Both the position numbers and the translations under genes were made by a program. The notes beneath the pieces are model-generated. The model did not search any database and had not been told where the DNA came from. It saw only the letters and a program-made list of their open reading frames with translations. Shown piece after piece: positions 10,945 through 21,629 of a stretch of DNA of 28,460 bases; position 1 is the first letter of the stretch, and every line of letters starts with the position of its first letter. The DNA lies in contig JAKSYS010000742.1 in the NCBI GenBank assembly GCA_022925895.1, positions 1 through 28,460 on the forward strand. Reading direction: 5' to 3'. This DNA is from Fragilaria crotonensis (taxonomy: Eukaryota > Bacillariophyta > Fragilariophyceae > Fragilariales > Fragilariaceae).

Positions 10945-11749
10945 ATGCGCTCACAGTGTCGCAAGAAGTCTGCTACCGGTACTGTACTACTGGAATTCTT
11001 GAACTCTACCGGTACAAGTAGTATGCACTATGCACTATACACTATACACAGGTGTGGACAACTGTTCATCCCAGGGTGCATCGGTTCCATTGATTTCATG
11101 CATTGGCAGTGGAAGAATTGTCCTTCTGCTTGGAAGGGAATGTTTCAGGGTAAGGAGGGGGTTCCGACTATGATTTTGGAAGCGATTTCCGACCACAGTA
11201 CCAGGTTCTGGCATTTCAATTTCGGAACAAGTCCTGGGGCTCTCAATGACATAAATGTGTTGGATCGGTCGCCTCTCTTTTACAATGCGGTCCGTGGAGA
11301 AGCACCAAGGGTTGATTTCACTGTCAATCATCACCAGCACTCAGTGGCATACTGGTTGGCTGACGGCATCTATCCGACATATGCGTGTTTTGTTAAGACA
11401 ATCCCAAACGCAACAACTCGCATGACTGCCCAAGAGGCAAAACGAAAGGATATCGAGCGGGCATTTGGTATACTGCAATGGGTGTCGTCTTTGGGATCGT
11501 GAAGCAATGGACACGGTGATCAGGACCTGTGTGGTCTTGCACAACAAAATCATCGATTACGAGCGTGAGGAGCACAGCATCAACGGTGGGTACATCAATG
11601 ATGCCAACTATGTACCATTGCATCACATGGTGGTGCTGCCTCGCGATCCGAATCAATCAGTTGAGGAGAGAGAAGTGCTGATGGGCAATATGCAAAACGC
11701 GGAACAACACAATTTACTCCAGCATGATTTGATGGTGGAAAGGTGGTAA
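10945..11749 (+). pseudogene. PIF/Harbinger DDE transposase (DDE_Tnp_4 type), truncated and frameshifted
   Basis: Homology begins only at about 11050. Upstream the open frame runs through simple repeats (cactata-type words, 11024-11048), so the N-terminal helix-turn-helix part is missing. The catalytic core is clear: GCIGSIDFMHWQWKNCP (first Asp, codon 11091-11093), GALNDINVLDRSPLF (second Asp), VDFTVN, YWLADGIYPTYACFVKTIP, and KRKDIERAFGILQ (Glu). After ILQ, near 11482, a small deletion removes roughly ten residues expected in the family and shifts the frame. The protein resumes as CRLWDREAMDTVIRTCVVLHN in the next frame and stops at 11747-11749. Intact relatives are ~350-450 residues and cut/paste DNA with TWA target sites. 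This copy is inactive. It faces its usual partner gene at 12041-13318. Confidence 0.85.
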
Positions 11750-11851
11750 AGGTGGATCGCACTTAACGGCAACGACGATATGGAGGATGGAATTCTTGAC
11801 GACGGCAACATTGTTCATTGATAGAACTATCAAACCATAACAAAGTAACAA

Positions 11852-11884
11852 CACTACTACTAGCTAGTCAGTATAGTAGTAGTG
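11852..11884. repeat. Hairpin between convergent transposon genes
   Basis: An 11-bp perfect stem (11852-11862 with 11874-11884; cactactacta / tagtagtagtg) with an 11-nt loop. It lies between the 3' ends of the transposase and its SANT-like partner and could help 3'-end formation in both directions, but this is a guess. Confidence 0.4.
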
Positions 11885-12040
11885 CATGATAGGGCTTGAA
11901 AGAAGCAGTGTCGGTAGTAATAGAGGAGTACTAGTATGAATTAATTGCTAGTAGTGCTACTAATCTACTAAGTCCTTTCCTCTCGCTGCGTGCGCCATTG
12001 TATTTATCGGTGTCGTTTCTTGTTCTTGTTGCTTGCTGTT

Positions 12041-13318
12041 CTAGTTTGACAATGTAGTCAACTGCGTGTCCTCAACGTCGTCGACGTCATGATTGCTCTG
12101 GAGAGCTGCAAGGAGATTTTGAGTCGATGGGAGTGGTGGTGGTGTGCCCTGACTAAAATCCTCGCAACTGGTCATTGCATGAAGACAGATAACGGGCTGG
12201 GAACCACGTCGCTGAGCAACGTGGTCTTCAGGGACCTTGTCCTTGCGATATTCACCAGGGACCCAAAGGCCAAGTTTGTCAAAGTGTTCCTCACAGTATT
12301 CTTCTTCCTGAATCACGACCTCCTCATCATAGTCATCATCGTTCTCATGATCAGCATCTGCGTCGTCGTCTTCAACAGATTCAACAACTGCAACTTCTTC
12401 CTCTACAATTGCTGCCATATACTTATTGGATGAGTACTTCTTCCTCGTTGCCGCAAAGAAAGCTTGTGACTCAACTGCATCCTCAGGTGTTTGCATGAAC
12501 AGTTGATACGCAAACTGTTGCTGCACGAGGTCATTCTTCATTTTTGACGACGCAACAAGAGAGGCAAGACAACTGTTCCTTTCAGCAATGATGTCGGCAT
12601 TTGCCAACTCTGCCTCTGTTTTTTTCTTCTTGACATTGGAGGCCAACATCTGCTGCTTGCGATTGTACTCATTGGCTTTCGCTTTCTTTTTTCCAATGCT
12701 GGGGCATGGAGTACTACACATTCCCATACCACCAGAAGGACAAGGAGCTACAGCAATATCTCCCCCTTCTCCATCAACACCAACTGGCACTGCATTGTCG
12801 TTGTCGCAAAAGAACAAGGCATGTCAAACTCGCGAATCAATAGTAGCCATATTGATCTCATACTTGTGTAGACCAGATTTCTTCAGGACATTGTAAACCA
12901 TTTCATGCTTGAAACCTTTACCAAACTTCACAAGGAACTTCCTCTTTGCATCATTCACATAATCGTCCAAAACCCAACCACTGTGGTACTCATGGAGTAC
13001 ACTCATCAACAAACCAATGTACTTGTTCACCTCCATTGGAAGAACCTTGTTAAATGGGTTCTGGAGGGAACACGCATTGCGTCCAGCATAACCACCCCGC
13101 TGTAGTAAGAAGCTCACTCGGATCTTCTCCCAAAACATTGCTCCATTCTGATCCGTGCCAATAGCGGCATTCGTCGTCACGACGACATACGCCGAAGCGA
13201 GCATCACATCTTCATCACCCCTGAAGTTTGGCTGGCCTTTTGCACGGCCAATTTGCTGCTTGAGGGAAGAAAGCAACAGTTCATCATCATTTCCTGCTGG
13301 TGGTGCTGGTGAATTCAT
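12041..13318 (-). pseudogene. SANT/Myb-like DNA-binding partner of PIF/Harbinger transposase, with in-frame TGA
   Basis: Start at 13318 (MNSPAPPAG) is preferred to 13369, which would add a hydrophobic leader. Residues ~30-120 form the Myb/SANT-like part (FRGDEDVMLASAYV, ...NGAMFWEKIRVSFLL, GRNACSLQNPFNKVLPMEVNKYIG, SGWVLDDYVNDAKRKF, FKHEMVYNVLKK). These match the second protein that Harbinger elements need for nuclear import and TIR binding. The frame meets TGA at 12824-12826, then runs on in the same frame to 12041. That downstream part holds KKAKANEYNRKQQ, an alpha-helical region, an Asp/Glu-rich stretch and a Ser/Pro-rich end. It matches the C-terminal region of the family (similar to plant NAM-associated domains), so the TGA looks like a point nonsense mutation in a ~425-residue protein. 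Confidence 0.75.
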
Positions 13319-13564
13319 GATTGACAATAGTAACGACGACGACGAAACAATAAGGAACAAGAGAAACAAACATCATCGACACAAAGATACCGTGTGTACG
13401 AGCACTTTTATGGCGCGCGGATCCGCGCCCGTTTTTCATCCAGATAATACCAGGGTAGCTCTTCCGGTGGCAAATCGACATATCCGAAATGTCAAAAAAA
13501 GATTTCTAAAGACGCTACTCGAAGAAGTAGCGTTCGAAAAATAGCTCCTCCGGTGGGCATGCTC

Positions 13565-13981
13565 TAACATGTGATGTTAAGAAAGAATTCCGGAACCTCC
13601 AGGACAGAATCGAACCTAGAATTAATGGGTGATGAGCCCTTGGAAAACTTGGATAGTTGGATCGAACATTTTTAGTATGACAATAGCGACCAAGGGCCCT
13701 CATGACCGAGTTCAATGTCTCGACCATTTTGCAAATGCCTCAATACACGCATATCTGCACCTGAATAATTCGTTTATCACCACTTAACGTTGTGCAACGG
13801 TATCAATAATTATCACGATTGGCATTCAACGCCCTTCAACGTCATTAATCTAAGTAAATTTTGGAAAAAGATATAACGGTTTTGGACTCTTCGCAGTGTT
13901 GCATCAACCTTCAGCAGAGTAATACTCAACGTCGCAACACAACAACGAAACTACATCTGAGCACACTCACAGTGCCTGCTC
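13565..13981. other. 5' flank of the 13982 gene
   Basis: No gene seen. An atataa word at 13871-13876, ~105 bases before the ATG, could be a TATA-like element; support is weak. If the 13982-18572 gene pair is one mobile element, its left end should lie here, but I could not find a terminal repeat matching the right flank by eye. Confidence 0.4.
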
Positions 13982-15433
13982 ATGGCAACCTTGGCACCTC
14001 CTCACTTCTGGGATCAGGTTGAGCCCCCTTCTTGCGAGCAAGAAGAAGGGAGGGCTTTTCATCCCTGCTACTCGAAGCAGCTCAGGGCTGATCTCGTCCC
14101 AGGCACGTTTGTGCTTCTTGATGCTACGACAAATACTCACGGCAGTGGTGCCGTTGTTGCAAGAATTGTCAAGACTGTTGGAAAAACTCCGCCATTCTCC
14201 ATTGAAGTCAACATCTTTGAAGATTTTAACGAATTTGGAGCAAGAGAGGGTATCCTCTGCCCGCATGGGGTCAGTGAAAACCATTTGAAACACCTGCCTG
14301 ATGTTGTGCAGACAACGGAGGTTTGGGTGGTCGACACGACTCATGTCTCAAACTTGGCGTTTGAGTTCACTGAAGCATCGCTCCAAGATGCTTCAAACAT
14401 GTATTTTACTTGCCAAGGGATGAGGAATGCATTTATCTTACGATATAGACTCAATGTTCCAAGCGAGGAGGATTCAGATTTGAATGATTCAAGAAGGCGG
14501 TCGTTGTCAAAGGTGCCATTTGATTTTTGTCTCCCCTTTCCTTCGTGCTACCAAAATTCAAAATACCCTGATTGTTATGCTCGCCGTGTCTGGAACAATC
14601 TGTTGCTGGTTAAGTTGGAGATCACAAAGCTTCTGGGAAGGTACTCACAGCAACAGGGTCTGTATGGACGAGAATGTGCTCGTTTGTACTTCACAGCCGA
14701 GACATGGGCATTTTTATGTTTGCAGTGCACTAATTTATTTAGTGCATCTGATTTTAGAGCATCCAAGCGAATCCGCCTTCATCGAGTGATTGAGAGCGGG
14801 CTTGTGGTAAAGGCCACTCGTGTTCAAAAGTCCTGTGTTCTTCTGCGATTTGCAACAAAGACGGAACTCCAAGGCCTATGTGGCATCCTTGGAGAATCAG
14901 TTACGGCAGGCCAGAGATGCCGTCTCCCAAAAATCTCAGCACCGAAAAGCCTCTGGATTAATGATCTGATTAATGTTGTGTGCGGTTCTGACATTTGTGA
15001 ACCTACCTTTGTCTCAAGAACAACATGCGATGGAATTGATCTGGAGTTTGACGGTGCATGTGAATTGTTCATTACAATACGTTACACACGATACGCCTAT
15101 ACTAAGTCTAGCCTTGAAGTTCCAGGCAGATGCGATCCGCTGCTTTCTTCCTTGATTCATCGCATGAATCCCTACAAGCAGCATTTTATCGATGGTATAT
15201 TGGAGGAAGATGTTGAAACAGGTATTGAAGGCGACAAAGATTCCATCATTTGTGTGCATGAGAGCGATGAGTTTGAGGATGATGATGGGTGCGTCTATAG
15301 AGTTTCAAGCATGAACTCGACGCATGTGAGTGCTAAATGTTTTTATCCAAGACATGAGAATGCAATGTATGGTCGCAAAAAGGTATTTGACCTTGTGTTG
15401 ACCAAGAAATTAATCCAGCGGAGACTCGATTGA
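13982..15433 (+). CDS. Uncharacterised 483-residue protein, gene A of a candidate two-gene mobile element
   Basis: Intact open frame with ATG at 13982 (MATLAPPHFWDQVEPP). I do not recognise a named family. Residues ~39-83 (LVPGTFVLLDATTN...GSGAVVARIVKTV...FSIEVNIFED) have the look of a small beta-barrel reader module (BAH- or Tudor-like), low certainty. The middle contains PFDFCLPFPSCYQ and YGRECARLYFTAETWAFL. The C-terminal ~60 residues include an acidic stretch (DEFEDDDG) and end TKKLIQRRLD. There is no signal peptide or membrane segment. Its stop is 27 bp from the stop of the large minus-strand gene, so the two 3' ends nearly touch. This compact convergent pairing resembles two-protein DNA transposons and suggests gene A is an accessory DNA- or chromatin-binding partner. 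That role is inference. Confidence 0.7.
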   Translation: MATLAPPHFWDQVEPPSCEQEEGRAFHPCYSKQLRADLVPGTFVLLDATTNTHGSGAVVARIVKTVGKTPPFSIEVNIFEDFNEFGAREGILCPHGVSENHLKHLPDVVQTTEVWVVDTTHVSNLAFEFTEASLQDASNMYFTCQGMRNAFILRYRLNVPSEEDSDLNDSRRRSLSKVPFDFCLPFPSCYQNSKYPDCYARRVWNNLLLVKLEITKLLGRYSQQQGLYGRECARLYFTAETWAFLCLQCTNLFSASDFRASKRIRLHRVIESGLVVKATRVQKSCVLLRFATKTELQGLCGILGESVTAGQRCRLPKISAPKSLWINDLINVVCGSDICEPTFVSRTTCDGIDLEFDGACELFITIRYTRYAYTKSSLEVPGRCDPLLSSLIHRMNPYKQHFIDGILEEDVETGIEGDKDSIICVHESDEFEDDDGCVYRVSSMNSTHVSAKCFYPRHENAMYGRKKVFDLVLTKKLIQRRLD

Positions 15434-15460
15434 TAGTAGTAGAAGTTTGTCTTAATTGAA

Positions 15461-18400
15461 CTATTCATAAATGTCCTCCTCCAGCAATGCTGCTTGTGTA
15501 CGGAAAACTGGGGGCATGGTGTGATCCTCTGCATATTGGCGAATGCTAGATTCTGTGATACGACAAAGGAACACAAGTCGTCGCTGCAACCACCTTGCTA
15601 TAGGAATCAGTCGTGACTTCTTGCTGTCACCTCGAACTCCACCTCCATGACTTGTTTGTCTGAAGAAGAATGTTTTGATCAGCGAGTTCATAGCCTTCCA
15701 TCCTTGTTGCGAGTATCGATATACAAGTTCTTCCACTTGTACAGGTAGTCAGCAATGTGACCCGATCCAATCATATGAATATAATTGGTAATACCTTCTA
15801 TCTGCCACAATCGCACCCATGCCTGAAAGAACTTATCGGCATGATTCTGATAGGACGCTATCTCGGTGTTTGTGAAGTCATCCCTCTTCCAAAGCAGAAT
15901 CATTGCAGTCCTATAGTTGTTCAGCGATGTGATCCACAACGATGCGCGGGATTCGTCTGTAACGCAAAAGTCAACCAGCGTATCGAGGGAGTCAACAATG
16001 CGACGGGTTCGAACGTTATCCATTGTGATCGGGCAAATTTCCTTCTTTTTTGGATCGAAAGGGCACATCCACTGGCAAGGATCATCCTCGCTTCCAAGGA
16101 TCGACGTGTTGATTATACGTTCAATATCAGACAAAAAACGCACAACCCTTGTGTCTGCAGCATTCACATCGGGGTACAGTGATTTCTTTTTCGCGTTGGA
16201 AAGCCCCTCGATAAGAACCATTGTCAAGAGCTTGATACCATTTCGATTCTCCATGTGAAGCACACATGGAAGGGTGTGCATCAATAAGAAATATGCCCCT
16301 TCCTTTACCTCGCCGTGAGTGATTTCCTTGCCAAGTCTAGAAACTGTGACTTCGCGCTGTAGTGATTCTCGCAAACTCTCTCTCGCCGCAACTCCATGCT
16401 TCCACTGATATCAAGCCCTCTAAGCATCAGCTCGTTTGAAAGCAGTCGAGAGAATGACTGCCTCTCGAGAGCATTCATTGGCACATTGTGAATCGATGCA
16501 GCATCTGTTCTTGAGCTCGGAAGGGGATCTTCAACTTCCACATCATGACGCACCATCTTCGATTGTGCTTGTATTTCCTCGAGAGCACCATTCAACGTTG
16601 TGATTAGCTCGGCGACCTCCAACTGCATAGTTTCAACGTGCTCCGGTGTCGCCATTGGTTTGTGGAAACACATCCATTCTGTATCCAATACCGATTGCTC
16701 GTGGCACCATCTCGTGCATAAATGAGCATTTGGTGTTGCCAAGCTATGGGACTCGGTAGCACACCCAGTGCACGGTAACGTATGAACTTTAGTAGCTCCA
16801 CCTTTACACAAACCCTTCCACTGCGCGGACAAATCGCAGTTTGTCATACAACTGAATGGCATATAGCCAGTCATTTCTGTTGGCAGAGTCTCTGCTGACG
16901 TGAGATTGTCGAAGAATTGAAACAAAGGACCAAATTCAGTAAATGTTTCTTTTGTCTCGCGTCCCATCATTATCTTTAACGGGATGCAGAGATTCCGAGA
17001 CTGAGCTTTCATGGTTGTTGGGTTATCAAGCATCGGTTTCTTTGTGAGAGGACACCGGGCACCTCGGTCCGTTATCTTGATGCCTCCTGCAATGATCGAT
17101 AGGTTCTTTGAGAGGGATGCACCATCAATCGACGATGCAACAGATAAAGATCGTGTCTTCCCAACATCATCCAAGTGAAACGCACGAAGTATGCAAAGCA
17201 TGGACTTAGCAAAGTCGAATTGAACTGATTCACCCTTGGACGTCTGACTTAATTCATATGGACAGAAAGGGCGAGCAAACCACTCAACCATACCAGCCAT
17301 TCGTTTGATTTCGGATTTCGATGGGATCATTGAACCACGGAATCGTTTCAGACCTCCTGTCTCAACTCTCCGAAGAACATCAATGCCTTCGTATGAGAGA
17401 GTCTCTTTCAAGACATTGTATGGTGTAAAAACGTTATCACGAAAGTGCTTGCGGGCAAGCTTCAGCAGTTCTGGTACCGATCCGTCTTGAGTCCACACAG
17501 CCTGCGCTACTAAGGCACCTGTTCGTTTCGTTCCCCAGCGAGAATGCCTTCCCAGCACATCGTTGATAGCTTCCATCACTTCATGCTTGAAGCTGTCGTT
17601 AGAAGCATGGCTTGTACCCGTGTTGATTGTTGCCCTCAACAAAGCTGCACCCCGCAGTTTCCTATTTGCTCGAGCCATCGCACGAATTTGCTCTTGCAGC
17701 AAAGCCACCTTACCCGTGAGTTTTGTAATTTGTTCCAATTGCTGTCCCAGCAACAATTCCATGTCCCGCCGCTCAGTATCACTGGTATCAACAGAGTTTC
17801 CAACACCTGCTGCCGGTTGATTATTGACAAAAAACGAATCCTCATGATGTGTGCTGTTATCATTTCCTCCTCGTGCTGCTGGTGTTGTAGTAGAAGTTTG
17901 ATCACCAAGAAGTGTAGCAGAACCGCAATCACCAGTGATCCCGTCCTCATTTTCTTCTACACAGTCCTCCTCCTTGCTTGCATTGCTGTGTTCTTGTTCT
18001 TCTTCATCATCTGTAGTAGAATACGTAAGCAAAGTTGATGCACCATCCATCGCCATCGCGTCCGCTTGTTGAATACCTCTTGTCCGACAGTAGTCTCTTC
18101 TTAGCGAAGTTGGATGCGAGAAGCAAAGGTGACCTGCAGTACAAGCATACCGTCTCGACACTGCAGACATCTTTGTACTAGAATCTGGGAGACGAGCATC
18201 CCATAAATCACAAGGATGACAAAAAAAGAATCTCTGCCCCTCAAACGCAAAGTGTCGGTAAAGTCCAAAGTCTGAACACCTTGGTAGACTCCCTCTTAAA
18301 AAACGTGTAGTTGTTGTAGGAGGAGTTGTTGCAACTCGGTTTGTAGCACTCGGTGGCGTCGCCAATTCTGTCAGTTCTTGAATTTGAGCCCGTGTTCTTG

Positions 18401-18572
18401 TTCGTCTTTGTGGTGTCGCACTCCCATCCACACCATCAATTTGACCTGGCAAAGTGTTTGTCGACAAATTCAACTTCCTCTTTTGCCTGCGCCTTTTCGA
18501 CTCCTTCCTTGCTGCACGCCCATACGATGCTTCCACGTGAACCACCACATGTCCTGATCGTGTATGGACCAT
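15461..18572 (-). pseudogene. Large zinc-binding, putative DDE-like transposase, gene B of a candidate two-gene element (two frameshifts)
   Basis: Three overlapping frames give one ~1,040-residue protein. The first 750 residues (from 18572) contain: a basic start; a Cys/His cluster at ~99-162 (C99, C118, C121, C144, H148, C150, C162), possibly a zinc finger; an acidic Ser/Thr linker; a coiled coil at ~265-305; then a core with SSIDGASLSKN (D483), CPLTKKPM, CDLSAQWKGL (D580) and a second Cys/His cluster CTGCATESHS...CTRWCH...CFH (601-637). The second frame (~16380-~15735) has CPFDPKKKEICPI and ends IEGITNYIHMIGSGHIADYL. The third continues YRYSQQGWKAMNSLIKTFFF and KSRLIPIARWLQRRL. The order Asp-Asp-zinc knuckle-helical C terminus is what DDE transposases with inserted zinc domains (such as the KDZ group) show, but I cannot assign a superfamily. 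Frame changes sit at a GAGAGAGAG run (~16383) and a TATAT run (~15740); each fits a 2-base gain or a 1-base loss. Confidence 0.65.
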
Positions 18573-18814
18573 GATGCTGCTGCTGATGAAGTACAGTCAA
18601 ACGATGGCTCAGTCGCAACGATGCAATCTTACAGCAACAACTGTCAACAAAAAGATTCGCGGGCATGCGGTATGACGGCTGCAATGGCACGAGAGGCATG
18701 GTTAATAAATTGACATTTTTGAAATGTCGCTTGTGTAGAAATCAACGTACAGATCAGGTTTTGAGCCACAAAATATTTGTTTGATGAAATGACTTAGTCT
18801 TTGAGGGCTGAAAT
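18573..18814. other. 5' flank of gene B
   Basis: Short region upstream of the minus-strand gene. It has a small inverted repeat (ttgacatttttgaaatgtcg, about 18711-18730) and no gene. A right end of the candidate element could lie here or at the palindrome beyond it. Confidence 0.4.
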
Positions 18815-18931
18815 CCTAGTTTTGCACCCAGACGAGTTGAGTGGTAACCCTTGTAACTGGAGCTTCATATGGCCCATATGAAGCTCCAGTTACACGGGTT
18901 ACCACTCAACTCGTCTGGGTGCAAAACTAGG
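18815..18931. repeat. Near-perfect 117-nt palindrome (58-bp arms, 1-nt spacer)
   Basis: Bases 18815-18872 and 18874-18931 are reverse complements with a single mismatch (18851 T opposite 18895 C). The centre is catatggcccatatg. The pairing stops sharply at both ends. It could be a minimal fold-back transposon, the end structure of the neighbouring element, or a hairpin RNA precursor. No coding content. Confidence 0.9.
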
Positions 18932-19822
18932 GTGATTTCTAGTTACTTAAGGAATTGATTTATTTAGAGGTGTTCGCGACCGTTTCGGAGCGCGCACTAT
19001 TGAAAGTATTGCCTCTGGTCGCTATTGAACACGTCCTTGGGTTGTACTTTGACAAAAGGGTGCAAAGTGTGTATAAAAAGTTAACACGACATTATAACTT
19101 CGTCCATCCGCATCAATCAGATTCATCAGAGATTCCAATCCTGCCGCAGATTCTATAACAAAATGCACCATGTTTGATTTGTGACATCCATCCGCGCAAA
19201 AGATACGGTCGATTCTGCATGTAACACAGTGTAACACGCATTCTTTGTCAGATGTAAGGGAAATGTTATGAACAGGACGATTCGAGCACCTCTAAGCGCG
19301 ATACATCCACTTAGCATTCTACTGCTAGTAGTCGTAGATGAGATGGGAGTAAAAATGTGTTAGTGATGAGGTGGTCCCATTAGATTCAGTTTATGCGCCT
19401 TGTCACTGCGAGAAATCGGTGAGATGGACCTGGAAGATTCACCTTCGGCCTTACACACGGATTTCCTCACATCGCAGCGGATAATTTGAACACACCTGGT
19501 AGAGTCATCATGGTTGAGGTGTGCTGAGAGATTCATTGGTCTATCCAATAGTACCGGTAGCTCGTTCGATCCATCTCTAAAGATTCAAGGGGCAGCACCA
19601 AGATTCAGCTCGACGATCCCGCTGTCCGCGATACATCCATTAGTCTGCGACACGCGCACAACCATGAATGTGCTTGGCCGGAGCATGAGACCTAAGCATA
19701 AAATAATTGTGCTGAATCTTTTTTTTAGTGCTACAACTTGAATCTTTCAAATAAATTCCACAACGCTGCGATTTCTCCCACATTCAAAGAATTGCTCAAG
19801 AGAAACACTTGATCGCAAAACC
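18932..19822. other. Intergenic region upstream of the LTD gene
   Basis: No gene supported; open frames of 62-75 codons show no motif. The word gcgatacatccayta occurs twice (about 19299 and 19629), the only repeat noticed. The last ~100 bases are AT-rich and probably hold the LTD gene's promoter and leader; the start context is aaaaccATGgca. Confidence 0.5.
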
Positions 19823-21359
19823 ATGGCAAATCACTACAGGGCAGTGATTTATCTAGTCGGTATCGCTTTCGGCACTTTTGCTTCGGCAGCCAACGAACTT
19901 GTCATCAGCGAGTACATCGAGGGAACGTCTAACAACAAAGCCATTGAGTTGTGCAATCCGTCGTCGAGCGCTGTCAATCTGGCAACTGATAACTACGTGC
20001 TTTTCATATCCTTCAACGGTGGCACTTCCACTTCTACAATCCCTCTCAGTGGCACTGTTCCAGCAGGAGGATCCTTTGTCATTGCCAACAATCAAGCCTC
20101 TACCAACATCTTGTCAAAGGCAAACCAGACTTCCAGTTCTCTCTCCTTCAATGGTGACGATGCGATTGTTCTCAAAGTTGGAGCTGCCGGGACTGTTGTA
20201 GACTCATTCGGACAGGTTGGAGTTCGAGTTGACTTTGGTACAGACAAGACTTACCGCAAGAAGTCTTGTGGAATCAGGGATGTGGTCACTACCGATGCTT
20301 TCAATCGCACGGTCCAATACGACGAGTTCGCCGTGGACACTTTCGACGGTCTCAATAGCTGCCCATCCGGCTGTGGGCAGACTGTTTCGCCAATTGGCCA
20401 GCCCACTGCATCGCCAACCATCCAGCCCACTGCGTCAAACACGGCATCCCCGACATTGCCCTTAAGCCAGCCCACTGCTTCCCCAACAGCGACCCCGACT
20501 TCCTCGCCGACGGGCAAACCCACTGTGTCACCTACTGCTTCCCCTACCGCATCATCTACAGCTCCTCAAACTACTCCCCCGACAGGATCGCCGAGTGCCT
20601 CTCCAACTGCGCCACCCTTTTGGCAAGTGATTTGGTTATCAGCGAGTACATCGAGGGTTCGTCCAACAACAAAGTGATTGAGTTGTGCAATCCGTCGTCG
20701 ACGGCCGTAGACTTGGCAACTGATGGCTACGTGCTTCAGATATACTTCAACGGTGCCACTACTCTCGGTAACACAATCGCCCTCAGTGGGATCGTTCCGG
20801 CAGGAGGATCCTTTGTCCTTGCCAACAATCAAGCCGCATCTGGCATACGATTGAATGCCAACCAGACTTCTAGTTTTCTTAACTTCAATGGTGACGATGC
20901 TGTCGTGCTAAGGAAGAGCGGTGTAAGCGGCACTGTTGTAGACTCATTCGGCCAGGTTGGAAATCGAACTGATTTTGGTACCGGCAAGACATACCGCAAG
21001 AAGTCTTGTGGAATCAGGGATGTTGTCACTACAGACACTTTCAATAGCACGGACCTATACGATGAGTTCGCCGAGGACACTTTCGACGGTCTCAATAGCT
21101 GCCCATCCGGCTGCGGGCCAACTGCATCCCCAACTGCGTTGCCCACTGTCCTGCCGACTATCCAGCCCACCGCTTCACCAACATTGACCCCGACTTCCTC
21201 GCCGTCGAAGCAACCAACTGCGTTGCCAACCGCTTCTCCGACGGACAAACCCACTGCCTTGCCAACTACTGCCCCAACTTCGCCTCCGACTGATTCACCA
21301 TCTTCCTTTCCATCCGTTACTCCAACAAAGTCCCCGAGCTCTTCTCCATCTGCTTTCCC

Positions 21360-21575
21360 TACTACGACCCCGAGTTCGCCTCCTTCTGCTGTCCCAACGA
21401 CTTCCCCTAGTTTGACTCCTTCTGCTGTCCCAACAACGTCCCCGAGTTCGCCTCCTTCTGCTGTCCCAACAACGTCCCCGAGTTTGACTCCATCTGCTGT
21501 CCCAACAACGTCCCCGAGTTTGACTCCTTCTGCTGTCCCAACAACGTCCCCGAGTTTGACTCCTTCTGCTGTCCC
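21360..21575 (+). repeat. 36-bp coding minisatellite (PSAVPTTSPSLT unit)
   Basis: About six tandem units of 12 codons, each with tctgctgtcccaac followed by a tcccc-gag core. Units vary by single bases (SPSSPPSAV versus SPSLTPSAV). Part of the LTD protein's stalk. Confidence 0.85.
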
Positions 21576-21629
21576 GACTGCATCGCCCACTGCATCGCTA
21601 ACTGCCCGGCCAACAGCTCGGCCAACCGG

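Larger units (their letters stand above)
11050..13564. mobile_element. Two-gene PIF/Harbinger transposon remnant with surviving right end
   Basis: Contains the truncated transposase (+) and its SANT-like partner (-) in convergent orientation, the usual layout of this superfamily. The right end is taken as 13564 because ccggtgggcatgctc there matches the MITE terminus at 2995-3006 and is followed by TAA, a fitting target trinucleotide. A 7-bp hairpin (acgctac 13512-13518 / gtagcgt 13527-13533) lies just inside. No matching left end was found, so the left limit given is where transposase homology begins. Confidence 0.7.

Noticed and set aside
13515-13727. 70-codon minus frame, and a possible tRNA signalled by GGTTCGAT-like words near 13611 and 13670 on the minus strand
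   Set aside because: The frame crosses the Harbinger end, and no cloverleaf with matching A box and acceptor stem could be folded.
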